Of a DNA stretch of 12,488 nucleotides, positions 6,640-12,488 are shown one piece after another. Each line of letters begins with the position of its first letter. Positions within the stretch are counted from its first letter, which is position 1. Both the position numbers and the translations under genes were made by a program. Source of the stretch: an uncultured Selenomonas sp. (GTDB taxonomy: Bacteria > Bacillota > Negativicutes > Selenomonadales > Selenomonadaceae); NCBI GenBank assembly GCA_905373085.1, contig CAJPRR010000057.1, forward strand, positions 1 to 12,488. The letters run 5' to 3'. The notes under the pieces were generated by a model that was not told where the DNA came from, ran no database searches, and was given only the letters and a program-made list of their open reading frames with translations.

Positions 6640-7032
6640 TCAAACTCTTCTGCGCTTCGGCGGACGGCAGCCGTTGTGCGGAATCGGTGTGACGTCCTTG
6701 ATCATGTTGACTTCAAGGCCCGTCGCCTGCAGGGAGCGGATCGCGGCTTCACGGCCGGCGCCGGGGCCTTTGACGTAGACCTCGACCTGCTTCAAGCCAT
6801 GCTCCATCGCAGCCTTCGCCGCGACTTCCGCCGCCATCTGCGCCGCGAACGGCGTGCTCTTCCTGGAGCCGCGGAAGCCGAGGCCGCCCGCGCTCGCCCA
6901 CGAGAGGGCATTGCCGCTCTTGTCCGTCAGCGTGACGATCGTGTTGTTGAAGGTGGAGCTGATATGCGCAACGCCATATTCAATGTTCTTGCGGTCTTTT
7001 TTCTTCGTCCGCGTCGTTTTCTTTACTGCCAC
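6640..7032 (-). CDS. rpsK: 30S ribosomal protein S11 (uS11)
   Basis: Small-subunit platform protein that helps form the mRNA exit channel, 130 residues, full family length. It shows a basic N-terminus (MAVKKTTRTKKKDRKN), GVAHISSTFNNTIVTLTD around 20-37, SAGGLGFRGSRKSTPFAAQ, VKGPGAGREAAIRSL, and the terminal DVTPIPHNGCRPPKRRRV signature. The start is GTG at 7032, with GGGAGGG seven bases upstream; the codon just before it is a stop, so no longer start exists. It begins 16 bases after the rpsM stop and ends 18 bases before rpsD. Nothing odd apart from the GTG start. Confidence 0.99.
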   Translation of the reverse strand: MAVKKTTRTKKKDRKNIEYGVAHISSTFNNTIVTLTDKSGNALSWASAGGLGFRGSRKSTPFAAQMAAEVAAKAAMEHGLKQVEVYVKGPGAGREAAIRSLQATGLEVNMIKDVTPIPHNGCRPPKRRRV

Positions 7033-7048
7033 TCAATGACCCTCCCTT

Positions 7049-7423
7049 TTATTTGTCCTTCTTCTTGCCCGCGACGGCCTTGCGGGGACCTTTGCGCGTG
7101 CGGGCGTTGTTCTTCGTGTTCTGTCCGCGCACGGGGAGACCCAGGCGGTGACGGCGGCCGCGGTAGCAGCCGATATCGACGAGACGCTTGATCGCCATCT
7201 GGCGCTCACGGCGAAGATCCCCTTCGACGATCGCTTCCCTGTCGATGACGTCGCGCAGCTTCACGACCTCGTCTTCCGTCAGGTCGCGCGTGCGCGTGTC
7301 GGGGTTGACCTCTGCCAGCTTCAGGAGCTTCTGGGAGGTCGTCAGGCCGATCCCATAGATATATGTCAAAGCAATCTCGATTCTCTTGTCACGCGGTAAA
7401 TCCACACCGGCGATACGTGCCAT
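7049..7423 (-). CDS. rpsM: 30S ribosomal protein S13 (uS13)
   Basis: Small-subunit head protein contacting the P-site tRNA and the bridge to the large subunit, 124 residues. It begins MARIAGVDLPRDKRIEIALT, contains the helix-two-turn-helix segment YIYGIGLTTSQKLL, then LRRERQMAIKRL, GCYRGRRHRLGLPVRGQ, and ends in the basic NNARTRKGPRKA tail that reaches the decoding centre, with a lysine-rich extension (KKKDK). The ribosome-binding site is a perfect TAAGGAGGTG whose TAA is the stop codon of rpmJ. The rpsK gene follows after 16 bases. Unambiguous. Confidence 0.99.
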   Translation of the reverse strand: MARIAGVDLPRDKRIEIALTYIYGIGLTTSQKLLKLAEVNPDTRTRDLTEDEVVKLRDVIDREAIVEGDLRRERQMAIKRLVDIGCYRGRRHRLGLPVRGQNTKNNARTRKGPRKAVAGKKKDK

Positions 7424-7430
7424 AGAAAAG

Positions 7431-7440
7431 CACCTCCTTA
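7431..7440 (-). promoter_or_regulatory. rpsM Shine-Dalgarno containing the rpmJ stop codon
   Basis: TAAGGAGGTG is a ten-base perfect match to the 16S 3' end, and its first three bases are the rpmJ stop codon. A ribosome ending rpmJ therefore stands directly on the rpsM entry site, favouring coupled translation. It lies 7 bases before the rpsM ATG. Confidence 0.85.
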
Positions 7441-7551
7441 ACCTTGTCTCTGCTTATGCTTCGGGTTTTCGCAAATGACCATGACGCGGCCCTTGCGCTT
7501 GATGATCTTGCATTTCTCGCAAATCCGTTTGACGGACGGCTTGACTTTCAT
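7438..7551 (-). CDS. rpmJ: 50S ribosomal protein L36 (bL36), zinc-binding form
   Basis: The smallest large-subunit protein, 37 residues, too short for many gene scans. It reads MKVKPSVKRICEKCKIIKRK, then GRVMVICENPKHKQRQG, and carries the complete zinc ribbon C11-x2-C14-x12-C27-x4-H32, so this is the zinc (C+) form, which zinc-free paralogues replace under zinc starvation in some bacteria. AAGGAGG is 8 bases before the ATG. It sits 44 bases after infA, and its TAA stop is embedded in the rpsM ribosome-binding site. The infA-rpmJ-rpsM order is typical of Firmicutes. Confidence 0.98.
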   Translation of the reverse strand: MKVKPSVKRICEKCKIIKRKGRVMVICENPKHKQRQG

Positions 7552-7595
7552 TGACTTTGCCTCCTTCTGCGCTGCCTGCCGAAAAGCGGCTGCGT

Positions 7596-7814
7596 CTACT
7601 TGAAACGATAGGTGATGCGTCCGCGCGTCAGGTCGTAAGGCGTAAGCTCAATCGTGACCTTGTCGCCGGGAAGGATGCGGATGAAATTCATGCGGATCTT
7701 CCCCGAGACGTGCGCCAGGACGACGTGACCGTTTTCCAGCTCGACTTGAAACATCGCGTTGGGCAGCGCTTCCAGCACCTTGCCCTCGACTTCGATTACA
7801 TCTTGTTTTGACAT
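7596..7814 (-). CDS. infA: translation initiation factor IF-1
   Basis: Binds the ribosomal A site during initiation and aids IF-2 and IF-3; 72 residues, exactly the usual length, a single S1/OB-fold. It begins MSKQDVIEVEGKVLEALPNA and ends GDKVTIELTPYDLTRGRITYRFK, nearly the textbook Firmicutes sequence (for example HVSGKIRMNFIRILPGDKV). The frame stays open upstream to an ATG at 7883, but the conserved protein starts at 7814 and the GAGGGAG ribosome site is 6 bases before it, so the shorter start is right. It is preceded by a 171-base gap after adk, where many relatives carry map. The rpmJ gene follows after 44 bases. Confidence 0.98.
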   Translation of the reverse strand: MSKQDVIEVEGKVLEALPNAMFQVELENGHVVLAHVSGKIRMNFIRILPGDKVTIELTPYDLTRGRITYRFK

Positions 7815-7985
7815 GAGCTTCTCCCTCTCTGAAATTGGGTTGGGCGAAAGCTGTCCATCTTCCGTGAAAGGAGCGTTCCGCATCGGGAATTGCCCATGCC
7901 CAACATCGTATTTTCTCGGACGCGGACTCGCGCCCGCCGTGACGCTCTCGCGTCTTTATCGTTCGGTGGCTCTCGGACACGCAGC
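7815..7985 (-). other. gene-free interval between adk and infA with predicted hairpins, in the usual map position
   Basis: The longest spacer inside the ribosomal cluster. No frame with a ribosome site fills it; the frames crossing it run out of phase into infA. Minus-strand RNA can fold: GACGC-GAGA-GCGTC at 7954-7941 is a perfect 5-bp hairpin with a GNRA-type loop. GCAT GGG ... CCC c ATGC at 7899-7880 is a 7-bp stem with one bulge. TTGGGC at 7903-7898 can pair with GCCCAA at 7845-7840, partly competing with the second stem. GCGCGAG-type repeats lie next to the first hairpin. No U-run follows, so it is not an evident terminator. It may be an infA leader, a processing site or deletion debris; function unknown. 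Confidence 0.4.
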
Positions 7986-8630
7986 TCAGTCCTTCAAGGC
8001 GGCAATCATGGCGGCCTTGACCTCGTCAATGGCCTTCCTGCCGTCGATCTCCTTGTAGACGCCCGCCTTTTTGTAGTAGGCGATCAAGGGCTTCGTCTGC
8101 GCCTCGTAAACGGAGAGACGGTTCTTCATCGTCTCCTCGCTGTCGTCTGCACGCTGGTAGAGGTCGCCCGCGCACGTGTCGCAAACCGCCTCCTTTTTGG
8201 GCGGGTTGAACTTCACATGGTAGGTCGCGCCGCACTTCTTGCAGATGCGGCGTCCGACGGCGCGCTCGATGAGATCCGCCGCCGGCACCGTGATGTTGAT
8301 GGCTGCGGTGAGGGATATACCCAGCTCCTTGAGGATGCCGGAGAGGGCGTCCGCCTGCTCTGCCGTGCGCGGGAAGCCGTCGAGGATAAAGCCCTTCTTG
8401 CAGTCGGGCTTAGAGAGCCGCTCCTTTACGATGCCGATCGTGACCTCGTCCGGCACGAGCTTGCCAGCGTCCATGCAGGCCTTCGCCTTTCGCCCAAGCT
8501 CCGTCCCCTCCTTGACGGCGGCACGGAACATGTCGCCCGTCGAGATGTGCGGGATGCCGAATTCCTTCACGAGATTGGCCGCCTGCGTGCCTTTGCCGGC
8601 GCCCGGCGGACCCATTAACAGGATATGCAT
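7986..8630 (-). CDS. adk: adenylate kinase, zinc-LID form
   Basis: Cytosolic enzyme converting AMP + ATP to two ADP; 214 residues. The P-loop GPPGAGKGT is at 7-15, AMP-site residues lie around STGDMFR (30-36), DGFPRT is at 84-89, and the LID spans about 126-160. The LID carries C130-x2-C133 and C150-x2-C153, a structural zinc site as in Gram-positive adenylate kinases. The ATG at 8630 is preferred: AGGAGG is 9 bases upstream and the product starts MHILLMGPPG. A TTG one codon earlier is possible but unlikely. It starts 13 bases after the secY stop, so the two are co-transcribed. Downstream lies the unusual 171-base gap instead of map. Confidence 0.98.
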   Translation of the reverse strand: MHILLMGPPGAGKGTQAANLVKEFGIPHISTGDMFRAAVKEGTELGRKAKACMDAGKLVPDEVTIGIVKERLSKPDCKKGFILDGFPRTAEQADALSGILKELGISLTAAINITVPAADLIERAVGRRICKKCGATYHVKFNPPKKEAVCDTCAGDLYQRADDSEETMKNRLSVYEAQTKPLIAYYKKAGVYKEIDGRKAIDEVKAAMIAALKD

Positions 8631-8643
8631 CAAAGGACTCCTC

Positions 8644-9900
8644 CTATTTCATGAAACCTTGGTAATGGCGCATGACTACCATGGACTCAATCTGCTTCAT
8701 CGTGTTCAGCGCAACTCCGACGACGATGAGCAGTGCCGTGCCGCCGAAGTACACGCCCTCGATGTGGGTCGCGCCCGCGACGAGGTTCGGCAGCACGGCG
8801 ATGAATGCCAGGAAAAACGCGCCTGCCAGCGTGATGCGCGTCATGACAGTATCGAGATATTCTTCCGTCGGCTTGCCCGGACGTATGCCCGGGATGAAGC
8901 CACCGTATTTTTTCAGGTTCTCTGCCATATCCGATATCTTTACAGTAACCGCGGTGTAAAAGTACGTGAAGAAGATGATGAGCAGCGCGTAGATGCTGGT
9001 CTGCAGCGGCGTGCCCCACGCAAAATAACCGGCGAGTTTGGTCACCCAGGGAACTTCAATAAACTGGGCGACGGTTACTGGAAACATCAGCACGGATGAC
9101 GCAAAGATGATTGGGATGACGCCCGCGTGGTTGACCTTCAGCGGGATATGGCTGGAACTTCCGCCATACGTCTTCTTTCCGACGACCCGTTTCGCGTAGG
9201 AAATCGGGACTCGGCGGTTGCCCTCTTGGATGTAAATGACGAACACGATCATCAAGAGAGCGATGACGGCAAAGACGAATGCGTTAAAATAGCTGATCGT
9301 CCCCGCCTGCAAGTAGCTGTAGATCGTGCCGAGATTCTTCGGCAATGCCGCGACGATACCGGCGAAGATGATGAGCGATATGCCGTTGCCGACGCCGTTC
9401 GCCGTGATCTGCTCGCCGATCCACATGAGAAATATCGTGCCTCCCGTCAAGGTGATCGCGATGATCAGGATGGAGACGGGGTTGGGGTTCAAGATTGCCT
9501 GCTTCAGGCCGATCGACATGCCGACGGCCTGGAAGAAGGCGAGCGCTACGGTCAGGTAGCGTGTGACCTTCGTCGTTTTCTTGTGCCCTTCCTGCCCTTC
9601 TTTGGACCATTGTTCCAAAGTCGGAATGACAACCGTGAGAAGCTGCATGATGATCGCCGCGTTGATGTACGGCGTGATGCTCATCGCAAAGATGGAAAAC
9701 TTGCTGAACGCGCCGCCGGAAAAAAGATCCAAGAGGCCGAACAGATTTCCCGTGGCAAACAGCTGCTCGATCGCCGACGGATCAACGCCCGGCACAGGGA
9801 TGTGCGTGCCGAGACGGAACACGGCGAACATGATGAGCGTGAAGATGACCTTCTGTCTTAGCTCCGGAATCTTGTAGATGTTCGCAAGGGCTGAAAACAA
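8644..9900 (-). CDS. secY: protein translocase channel subunit SecY
   Basis: Central pore of the Sec translocon in the cytoplasmic membrane, working with SecE, SecG and SecA; 418 residues with about ten membrane segments. Landmarks: HIPVPGVDP at 33-41, the plug region SGGAFSKFSIFAMSITPYI at 61-79, GNGISLIIFAGI at 171-182 (lateral gate area), and the cytoplasmic C5 loop GGFIPGIRPGKPTEEYL at 333-349 that binds SecA and the ribosome. Start codon is TTG at 9900, abutting the rplO stop TGA (9903-9901) with no gap. GAGGTGA lies inside the last codons of rplO, about 5 bases ahead. The family N-terminus (xxSALANIYKIPELR) confirms this start. The adk gene follows 13 bases downstream. Confidence 0.98.
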   Translation of the reverse strand: MFSALANIYKIPELRQKVIFTLIMFAVFRLGTHIPVPGVDPSAIEQLFATGNLFGLLDLFSGGAFSKFSIFAMSITPYINAAIIMQLLTVVIPTLEQWSKEGQEGHKKTTKVTRYLTVALAFFQAVGMSIGLKQAILNPNPVSILIIAITLTGGTIFLMWIGEQITANGVGNGISLIIFAGIVAALPKNLGTIYSYLQAGTISYFNAFVFAVIALLMIVFVIYIQEGNRRVPISYAKRVVGKKTYGGSSSHIPLKVNHAGVIPIIFASSVLMFPVTVAQFIEVPWVTKLAGYFAWGTPLQTSIYALLIIFFTYFYTAVTVKISDMAENLKKYGGFIPGIRPGKPTEEYLDTVMTRITLAGAFFLAFIAVLPNLVAGATHIEGVYFGGTALLIVVGVALNTMKQIESMVVMRHYQGFMK

Positions 9901-10341
9901 TCAGATCACCTCGACTTGTCCGCCTGCCGCCTTGATCTTTTCCTCCGCCGACTTCGTGAAGCCGTTGGCGCGAACCGTGAGCTTCTTCGTGAGTTCGCCC
10001 TTGCCGAGGATGCGGATGCCGTCCCGGACGTTCTTCAGGACGCCCTCTTCGACGAGCGCGACGGGATCGACGACAGCGCCGTCCTCAAAGCGGTTCAAGG
10101 TTTCGATGTTAACCTCCGCGTAGATCTTGCGGAACACGTTGTTGAAGCCGCGCTTCGGAAGCCTGCGGTAGATTGGCATCTGGCCGCCTTCGAAGCCCGT
10201 GCGAACGCCGCCGCCGCTCCGCGATTTCTGACCCTTGTGCCCGCGGCCTGCGGTCTTGCCGTTGCCGCTGCCGATGCCGCGCCCCACGCGGTTGCGCGTC
10301 TTTTTCGAGCCTTCCGCCGGGGACAATTCATGTAACTTCAT
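9901..10341 (-). CDS. rplO: 50S ribosomal protein L15 (uL15)
   Basis: Late-assembly protein of the large subunit that contacts much of the 23S rRNA; 146 residues, full length. The N-terminus MKLHELSPAEGSKKTRNRVG and the glycine-rich basic segment RGIGSGNGKTAGRGHKGQKS are diagnostic, as is RRLPKRGF near 60-67; the C-terminal half has the usual globular L15 fold region (LTVRANGFTKSAEEKI). GGAGGTG lies 8 bases before the ATG. It sits 25 bases after rpmD, and its stop touches the secY TTG start. The Shine-Dalgarno of secY is inside its 3' end, so the two are probably translationally linked. Confidence 0.99.
   Translation of the reverse strand: MKLHELSPAEGSKKTRNRVGRGIGSGNGKTAGRGHKGQKSRSGGGVRTGFEGGQMPIYRRLPKRGFNNVFRKIYAEVNIETLNRFEDGAVVDPVALVEEGVLKNVRDGIRILGKGELTKKLTVRANGFTKSAEEKIKAAGGQVEVI
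9906..9912 (-). promoter_or_regulatory. secY Shine-Dalgarno inside rplO, supporting a TTG start
   Basis: GAGGTGA overlaps the last rplO codons and is followed by TCTGA and then the TTG. The good spacing supports initiation at the TTG immediately after the rplO stop, which is a rare start codon for an essential gene. Confidence 0.75.
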
Positions 10342-10366
10342 ACTGCCTGCACCTCCTTGTTCTTTC

Positions 10367-10546
10367 TTATATGTTCTCGACCTTCACGAGATGCTCGACC
10401 TTGTGGATCTGTCCCTTCAATGCGTCGTTCATCTCACGCTCCACCGACGAGTTGAGCTTGCGAAGTCCGAGCGAACGAACGGTGGCTCTCTGCGTCTCGG
10501 GACGGCCGATGAGGCTCCTCGTAAGAGTAATTTTGACCTTTGCCAT
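10367..10546 (-). CDS. rpmD: 50S ribosomal protein L30 (uL30)
   Basis: Small large-subunit protein of 59 residues. It reads MAKVKITLTRSLIGRPETQR, continues ATVRSLGLRKLNSSVERE and ends in HKVEHLVKVENI; the SLIGRP and RxTVRSLGLRKLN segments are the L30 signature, and the length matches bacterial L30 (about 58-60). AGGAGG lies 7 bases before the ATG, and the TAA stop of rpsE is embedded in that ribosome site. It lies between rpsE and rplO, its standard place in the spc operon. No anomaly. Confidence 0.98.
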   Translation of the reverse strand: MAKVKITLTRSLIGRPETQRATVRSLGLRKLNSSVEREMNDALKGQIHKVEHLVKVENI

Positions 10547-10550
10547 CGAA

Positions 10551-10561
10551 CTTCCTCCTTA
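10551..10561 (-). promoter_or_regulatory. rpmD Shine-Dalgarno containing the rpsE stop codon
   Basis: On the minus strand TAAGGAGGAAG joins the rpsE TAA stop (10561-10559) to AGGAGG. This is the same stop-in-Shine-Dalgarno design as at rpmJ/rpsM and favours re-initiation by the terminating ribosome on rpmD. Confidence 0.8.
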
Positions 10562-11089
10562 ACCTAAGAGTTCCTGCACCGTCTTGCCGCGCAGTTCGGC
10601 GACCGCTTCGGCGCGCTTGAGCTGTTCGAGACCCTTGACCGTGGCGCGAACCATGTTGTTCGGATTCGACGAGCCCAAGGACTTCGTGAGGATGTCGCGG
10701 ATGCCTGCAAGCTCTAAGACGGCGCGCGCAGGGCCGCCCGCGATGACGCCGGTACCTTTGGCGGCGGGCTTCAAGAGCACGCGGCCCGCACCGAAGACGC
10801 CGATCATCTCGTGCGGAATCGTCGTGTCCTTCAAGGAAACCTCGATGAGGTTCTTCTTCGCGTCCTCGATGCCCTTCCGTATCGCCTCGGGCACCTCGCT
10901 CGCCTTGCCGAGGCCTGCGCCGACCTTGCCCTTCTTGTTGCCCACGACTACGAGAGCGCTGAAGGAGAAACGGCGGCCGCCCTTGACAACCTTGGCGACG
11001 CGGTTGATGTAAACGACCTTCTCCTCAAACTCAGGAGTCTCGTTGTTCCTGTCCCGGTCCCTGTCATGGTTCCTGTCCATTCTAGCCAT
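10559..11089 (-). CDS. rpsE: 30S ribosomal protein S5 (uS5) with Asp/Arg-rich N-terminus
   Basis: Small-subunit protein at the mRNA entry and decoding region, involved in accuracy; 176 residues. The double-stranded-RNA-binding domain starts at about residue 21 (EEKVVYINRVAKVVKGGRRF), followed by FSALVVVGNKKGKVGAGLGKA and the C-terminal domain with AAKGTGVIAGGPARAVLE and GSSNPNNMVRAT. The first ~16 residues are a charged DR repeat (MARMDRNHDRDRDRNN) encoded by repeated GACAGG/GACCGG hexamers. Such short extensions vary among S5 proteins and are probably disordered. AGGAGG is 7 bases before ATG 11089; an overlapping ATG 4 bases upstream hits a stop after two codons. It starts 19 bases after the rplR stop. 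Confidence 0.99.
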   Translation of the reverse strand: MARMDRNHDRDRDRNNETPEFEEKVVYINRVAKVVKGGRRFSFSALVVVGNKKGKVGAGLGKASEVPEAIRKGIEDAKKNLIEVSLKDTTIPHEMIGVFGAGRVLLKPAAKGTGVIAGGPARAVLELAGIRDILTKSLGSSNPNNMVRATVKGLEQLKRAEAVAELRGKTVQELLG

Positions 11090-11108
11090 TCATTTACCTC
11101 CTTGCAAG

Positions 11109-11468
11109 TCAGAATTTGAGGCCTGCCTCGCGCGCTGCTTCCGCGAGCGCCGCGACGCGACCGTGGTAGATGTAGCCCCCGCGGTCAAAGACAACCTCGG
11201 TGATGCCCTTTTCAAGTGCGCGTTTCGCGACAGCGGCGCCGACAGCCTTCGCGGCCTCGACGTTGCCGCCGTAGTTCGAGAATCCCTTGTCCTTCGAACT
11301 CGCTGAGACGAGCGTCACGCCCTTCTCGTCGTCGATCACCTGCGCGTAGATGTTCGCGAGGCTCCTGTATACGTTGAGGCGCGGGCGCTCCGCCGTGCCC
11401 GAAACGTGGTTCCTCACGCGCAGGTGGCGCTTCTGCCTTGCCTTGTTCTTGTCTGCCTTGATCAGCAC
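11109..11468 (-). CDS. rplR: 50S ribosomal protein L18 (uL18)
   Basis: Binds 5S rRNA and places it in the central protuberance; 119 residues from the GTG at 11468. Family marks: MLIKADKNKARQKRHLRVR, then SGTAERPRLNVYRSLANIYA, QVIDDEKGVTLVSASS and the C-terminal VVFDRGGYIYHGRVAALAEA, AREAGLKF. The frame can also open at a GTG three codons upstream (11477), but AAAGGAG stands 8 bases before the 11468 GTG, and the shorter form matches the usual 118-120 residues and N-terminus. It lies 28 bases after rplF and 19 bases before rpsE, as in other spc operons. Start confidence is good but not complete. Confidence 0.98.
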   Translation of the reverse strand: MLIKADKNKARQKRHLRVRNHVSGTAERPRLNVYRSLANIYAQVIDDEKGVTLVSASSKDKGFSNYGGNVEAAKAVGAAVAKRALEKGITEVVFDRGGYIYHGRVAALAEAAREAGLKF

Positions 11469-11476
11469 TATGGTCA

Positions 11477-11483
11477 CTCCTTT
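11477..11483 (-). promoter_or_regulatory. rplR Shine-Dalgarno that selects the downstream GTG
   Basis: AAAGGAG is followed by 8 bases and then the GTG at 11468. The upstream in-frame GTG at 11477 overlaps this motif and so cannot use it; only the weaker AAGGA further upstream could serve it. Confidence 0.65.
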
Positions 11484-11496
11484 CCTTCAAGCCGCC

Positions 11497-12048
11497 TTAT
11501 TTCTTCGCCTTGGCGCCGGCCTTGCCGACCTTGCGGCGGATGTGCTCGCCCTCGTACTTGATGCCCTTGCCCTTGTACGGTTCAGGCAGGCGATAGCTGC
11601 GGATCTTTGCAGCGACAGCGCCGACAGCTTCCTTGTCGATGCCCGAAACGACGATGCTCGTCGCGCTGGGCGCGTCAAGCGTGATGCCTGCGGGCGGCTC
11701 GACAATGACGGGATGGGAAAAACCCAAGGAAAGGTTCAGATTCTTGCCCTGCTTCGCGGCACGGTAGCCGACGCCGTTGATTTCAAGCGTCTTCTTGAAG
11801 CCTTCCGTCACGCCGACCACCATGTTATTGATGAGCGTGCGCGTCAGTCCGTGCAGGGAGCGGTGCTCCTTGTCGTCCGACGGACGTGCGACCGTGAGGA
11901 CATTGCCCTCGACCGCGATCTTCATGTCCGGATGAAGCTCGCGAAAAAGCTCGCCCTTCGGACCCTTTACTGTCACCTTGTTGACTTCCTCGATCTTGAC
12001 GGTTACGCCAGCGGGAATCTCAATCGGTGCTCTGCCAATTCTCGACAT
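11497..12048 (-). CDS. rplF: 50S ribosomal protein L6 (uL6)
   Basis: Large-subunit protein near the factor-binding site and the sarcin-ricin loop; 183 residues (family about 177-184). Two tandem L6 domains are evident: the first begins MSRIGRAPIEIPAGVTV with VKGPKGEL, and the second contains LEINGVGYRAAKQGKNLNL, SLGFSHPV and the C-terminal signature PEPYKGKGIKYEGEHIRRK, ending in a lysine/alanine-rich tail. GGAGGTG is close before the ATG. It lies 18 bases after rpsH and 28 bases before rplR. Nothing unusual. Confidence 0.99.
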   Translation of the reverse strand: MSRIGRAPIEIPAGVTVKIEEVNKVTVKGPKGELFRELHPDMKIAVEGNVLTVARPSDDKEHRSLHGLTRTLINNMVVGVTEGFKKTLEINGVGYRAAKQGKNLNLSLGFSHPVIVEPPAGITLDAPSATSIVVSGIDKEAVGAVAAKIRSYRLPEPYKGKGIKYEGEHIRRKVGKAGAKAKK

Positions 12049-12066
12049 CTTTTCACCTCCAGACGT

Positions 12067-12465
12067 TTACCAGACATAGGCGACGACTTCGCCGCCGAGG
12101 CCGGCCTTGCGGGCTTCCTTGTCGCTCATGATCCCCTTCGACGTGGAGATGATGGCGATGCCGAGTCCCTCGAGGACGCGCGGCAGCTCATCGTGCTTCG
12201 CATAGGCGCGAAGACCGGGCTTCGAAATGCGCTTGATGCCCGTGATGACCTTCTCGCGTGCAGGCCCGTACTTGAGGAAGACCGTCAGCATGCCCTGCTT
12301 GGAGTCTGCCGTGAAGGTGTAGTCCTTGATGAAGCCCTCTTCCTTCAAGACCTCGGCGATCGCCTTCTTGATCTTGGAGGCGGGAATCTCCACCTTGGAG
12401 TGATAGACGGAGTTCGCGTTGCGAACGCGCGTCAGCATATCTGCAATAGGATCAGTCATTACCAT
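12067..12465 (-). CDS. rpsH: 30S ribosomal protein S8 (uS8)
   Basis: Small-subunit assembly protein that binds the central domain of 16S rRNA; in E. coli S8 is also the translational repressor of the spc operon. 132 residues. It begins MVMTDPIADMLTRVRNAN, continues KVEIPASKIKKAIAEVLKEE, and ends in the conserved SKGIMSDKEARKAGLGGEVV, AYVW motif. The ATG at 12465 has GGGAGG about 11 bases upstream; a second ATG two codons on (12459) is 17 bases away, so the first is preferred. It is the rightmost complete gene. In the usual order rpsN would precede it, but the remaining 23 bases are too few to show that. Confidence 0.98.
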   Translation of the reverse strand: MVMTDPIADMLTRVRNANSVYHSKVEIPASKIKKAIAEVLKEEGFIKDYTFTADSKQGMLTVFLKYGPAREKVITGIKRISKPGLRAYAKHDELPRVLEGLGIAIISTSKGIMSDKEARKAGLGGEVVAYVW

Positions 12466-12488
12466 GAAACCGATATCCTCCCTTTCAT

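Noticed and set aside
7815..7883. N-terminal extension of infA to the ATG at 7883
   Set aside because: The 72-residue IF-1 with its own Shine-Dalgarno at 7814 matches the family exactly; the extra 23 residues have no counterpart.
7941..7954. GACGC-GAGA-GCGTC hairpin as an intrinsic terminator after adk
   Set aside because: The stem is only 5 bp and is not followed by a U-run, and the essential downstream genes need read-through.
7648..7980. 110-codon minus-strand frame crossing the adk-infA gap, considered as a replacement for map
   Set aside because: It overlaps infA out of frame over much of its length, has no ribosome site, and has no methionine-aminopeptidase residues.
12466..12488. 3' end of rpsN upstream of rpsH
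   Set aside because: The usual order predicts it, but 23 bases do not show a recognisable S14 C-terminus.

Overview
The window is a GC-rich stretch of a bacterial chromosome in which every gene I can support lies on the minus strand, so transcription runs from the right edge to the left edge. The first two thirds in transcription order are the distal half of the spc operon and the whole alpha operon: rpsH, rplF, rplR, rpsE, rpmD, rplO, secY, adk, infA, rpmJ, rpsM, rpsK, rpsD, rpoA and rplQ. After rplQ there is a strong intrinsic terminator. It is followed by a five-gene ABC importer of the nickel/peptide/opine class: two permeases, a lipoprotein binding protein and two ATPases, the last cut by the left edge.

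Several features suggest a low-GC-type Firmicutes gene plan in a GC-rich genome, most likely a Negativicutes member near Selenomonas. The gene order is secY-adk-infA-rpmJ-rpsM-rpsK-rpsD-rpoA-rplQ with rpsD directly before rpoA. Adk has a four-cysteine zinc LID, L36 is the zinc form, S4 is cysteine-poor with an unusual N-terminus, and the binding protein is a lipoprotein. Taxonomy is inferred from protein impressions, not from a search.

Layout (window coordinates): 12465-9901 is rpsH to rplO; 9900-7986 is secY and adk; 7985-7815 is a gene-free 171-base interval where many Firmicutes carry map; 7814-4655 is infA to rplQ; 4636-4577 is the terminator; 4576-4483 is a short spacer holding a 30-codon open frame that overlaps the importer start; 4482-1 is the importer operon. 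Genes are packed tightly, with stop codons embedded in the next gene's Shine-Dalgarno sequence or overlapping the next start (ATGA, GTGA).

The ribosomal genes make components of both subunits, SecY makes the membrane translocon, Adk keeps adenylate pools, IF-1 serves initiation and RpoA scaffolds RNA polymerase. The importer would bind a small ligand outside the membrane and drive it inward with ATP. I found no RNA genes, mobile elements, CRISPR arrays or phage genes. I do not see an unknown large system here. The points most worth checking are the map-less structured gap before infA, the small open frame coupled to the importer, and the unusual order of the importer genes.
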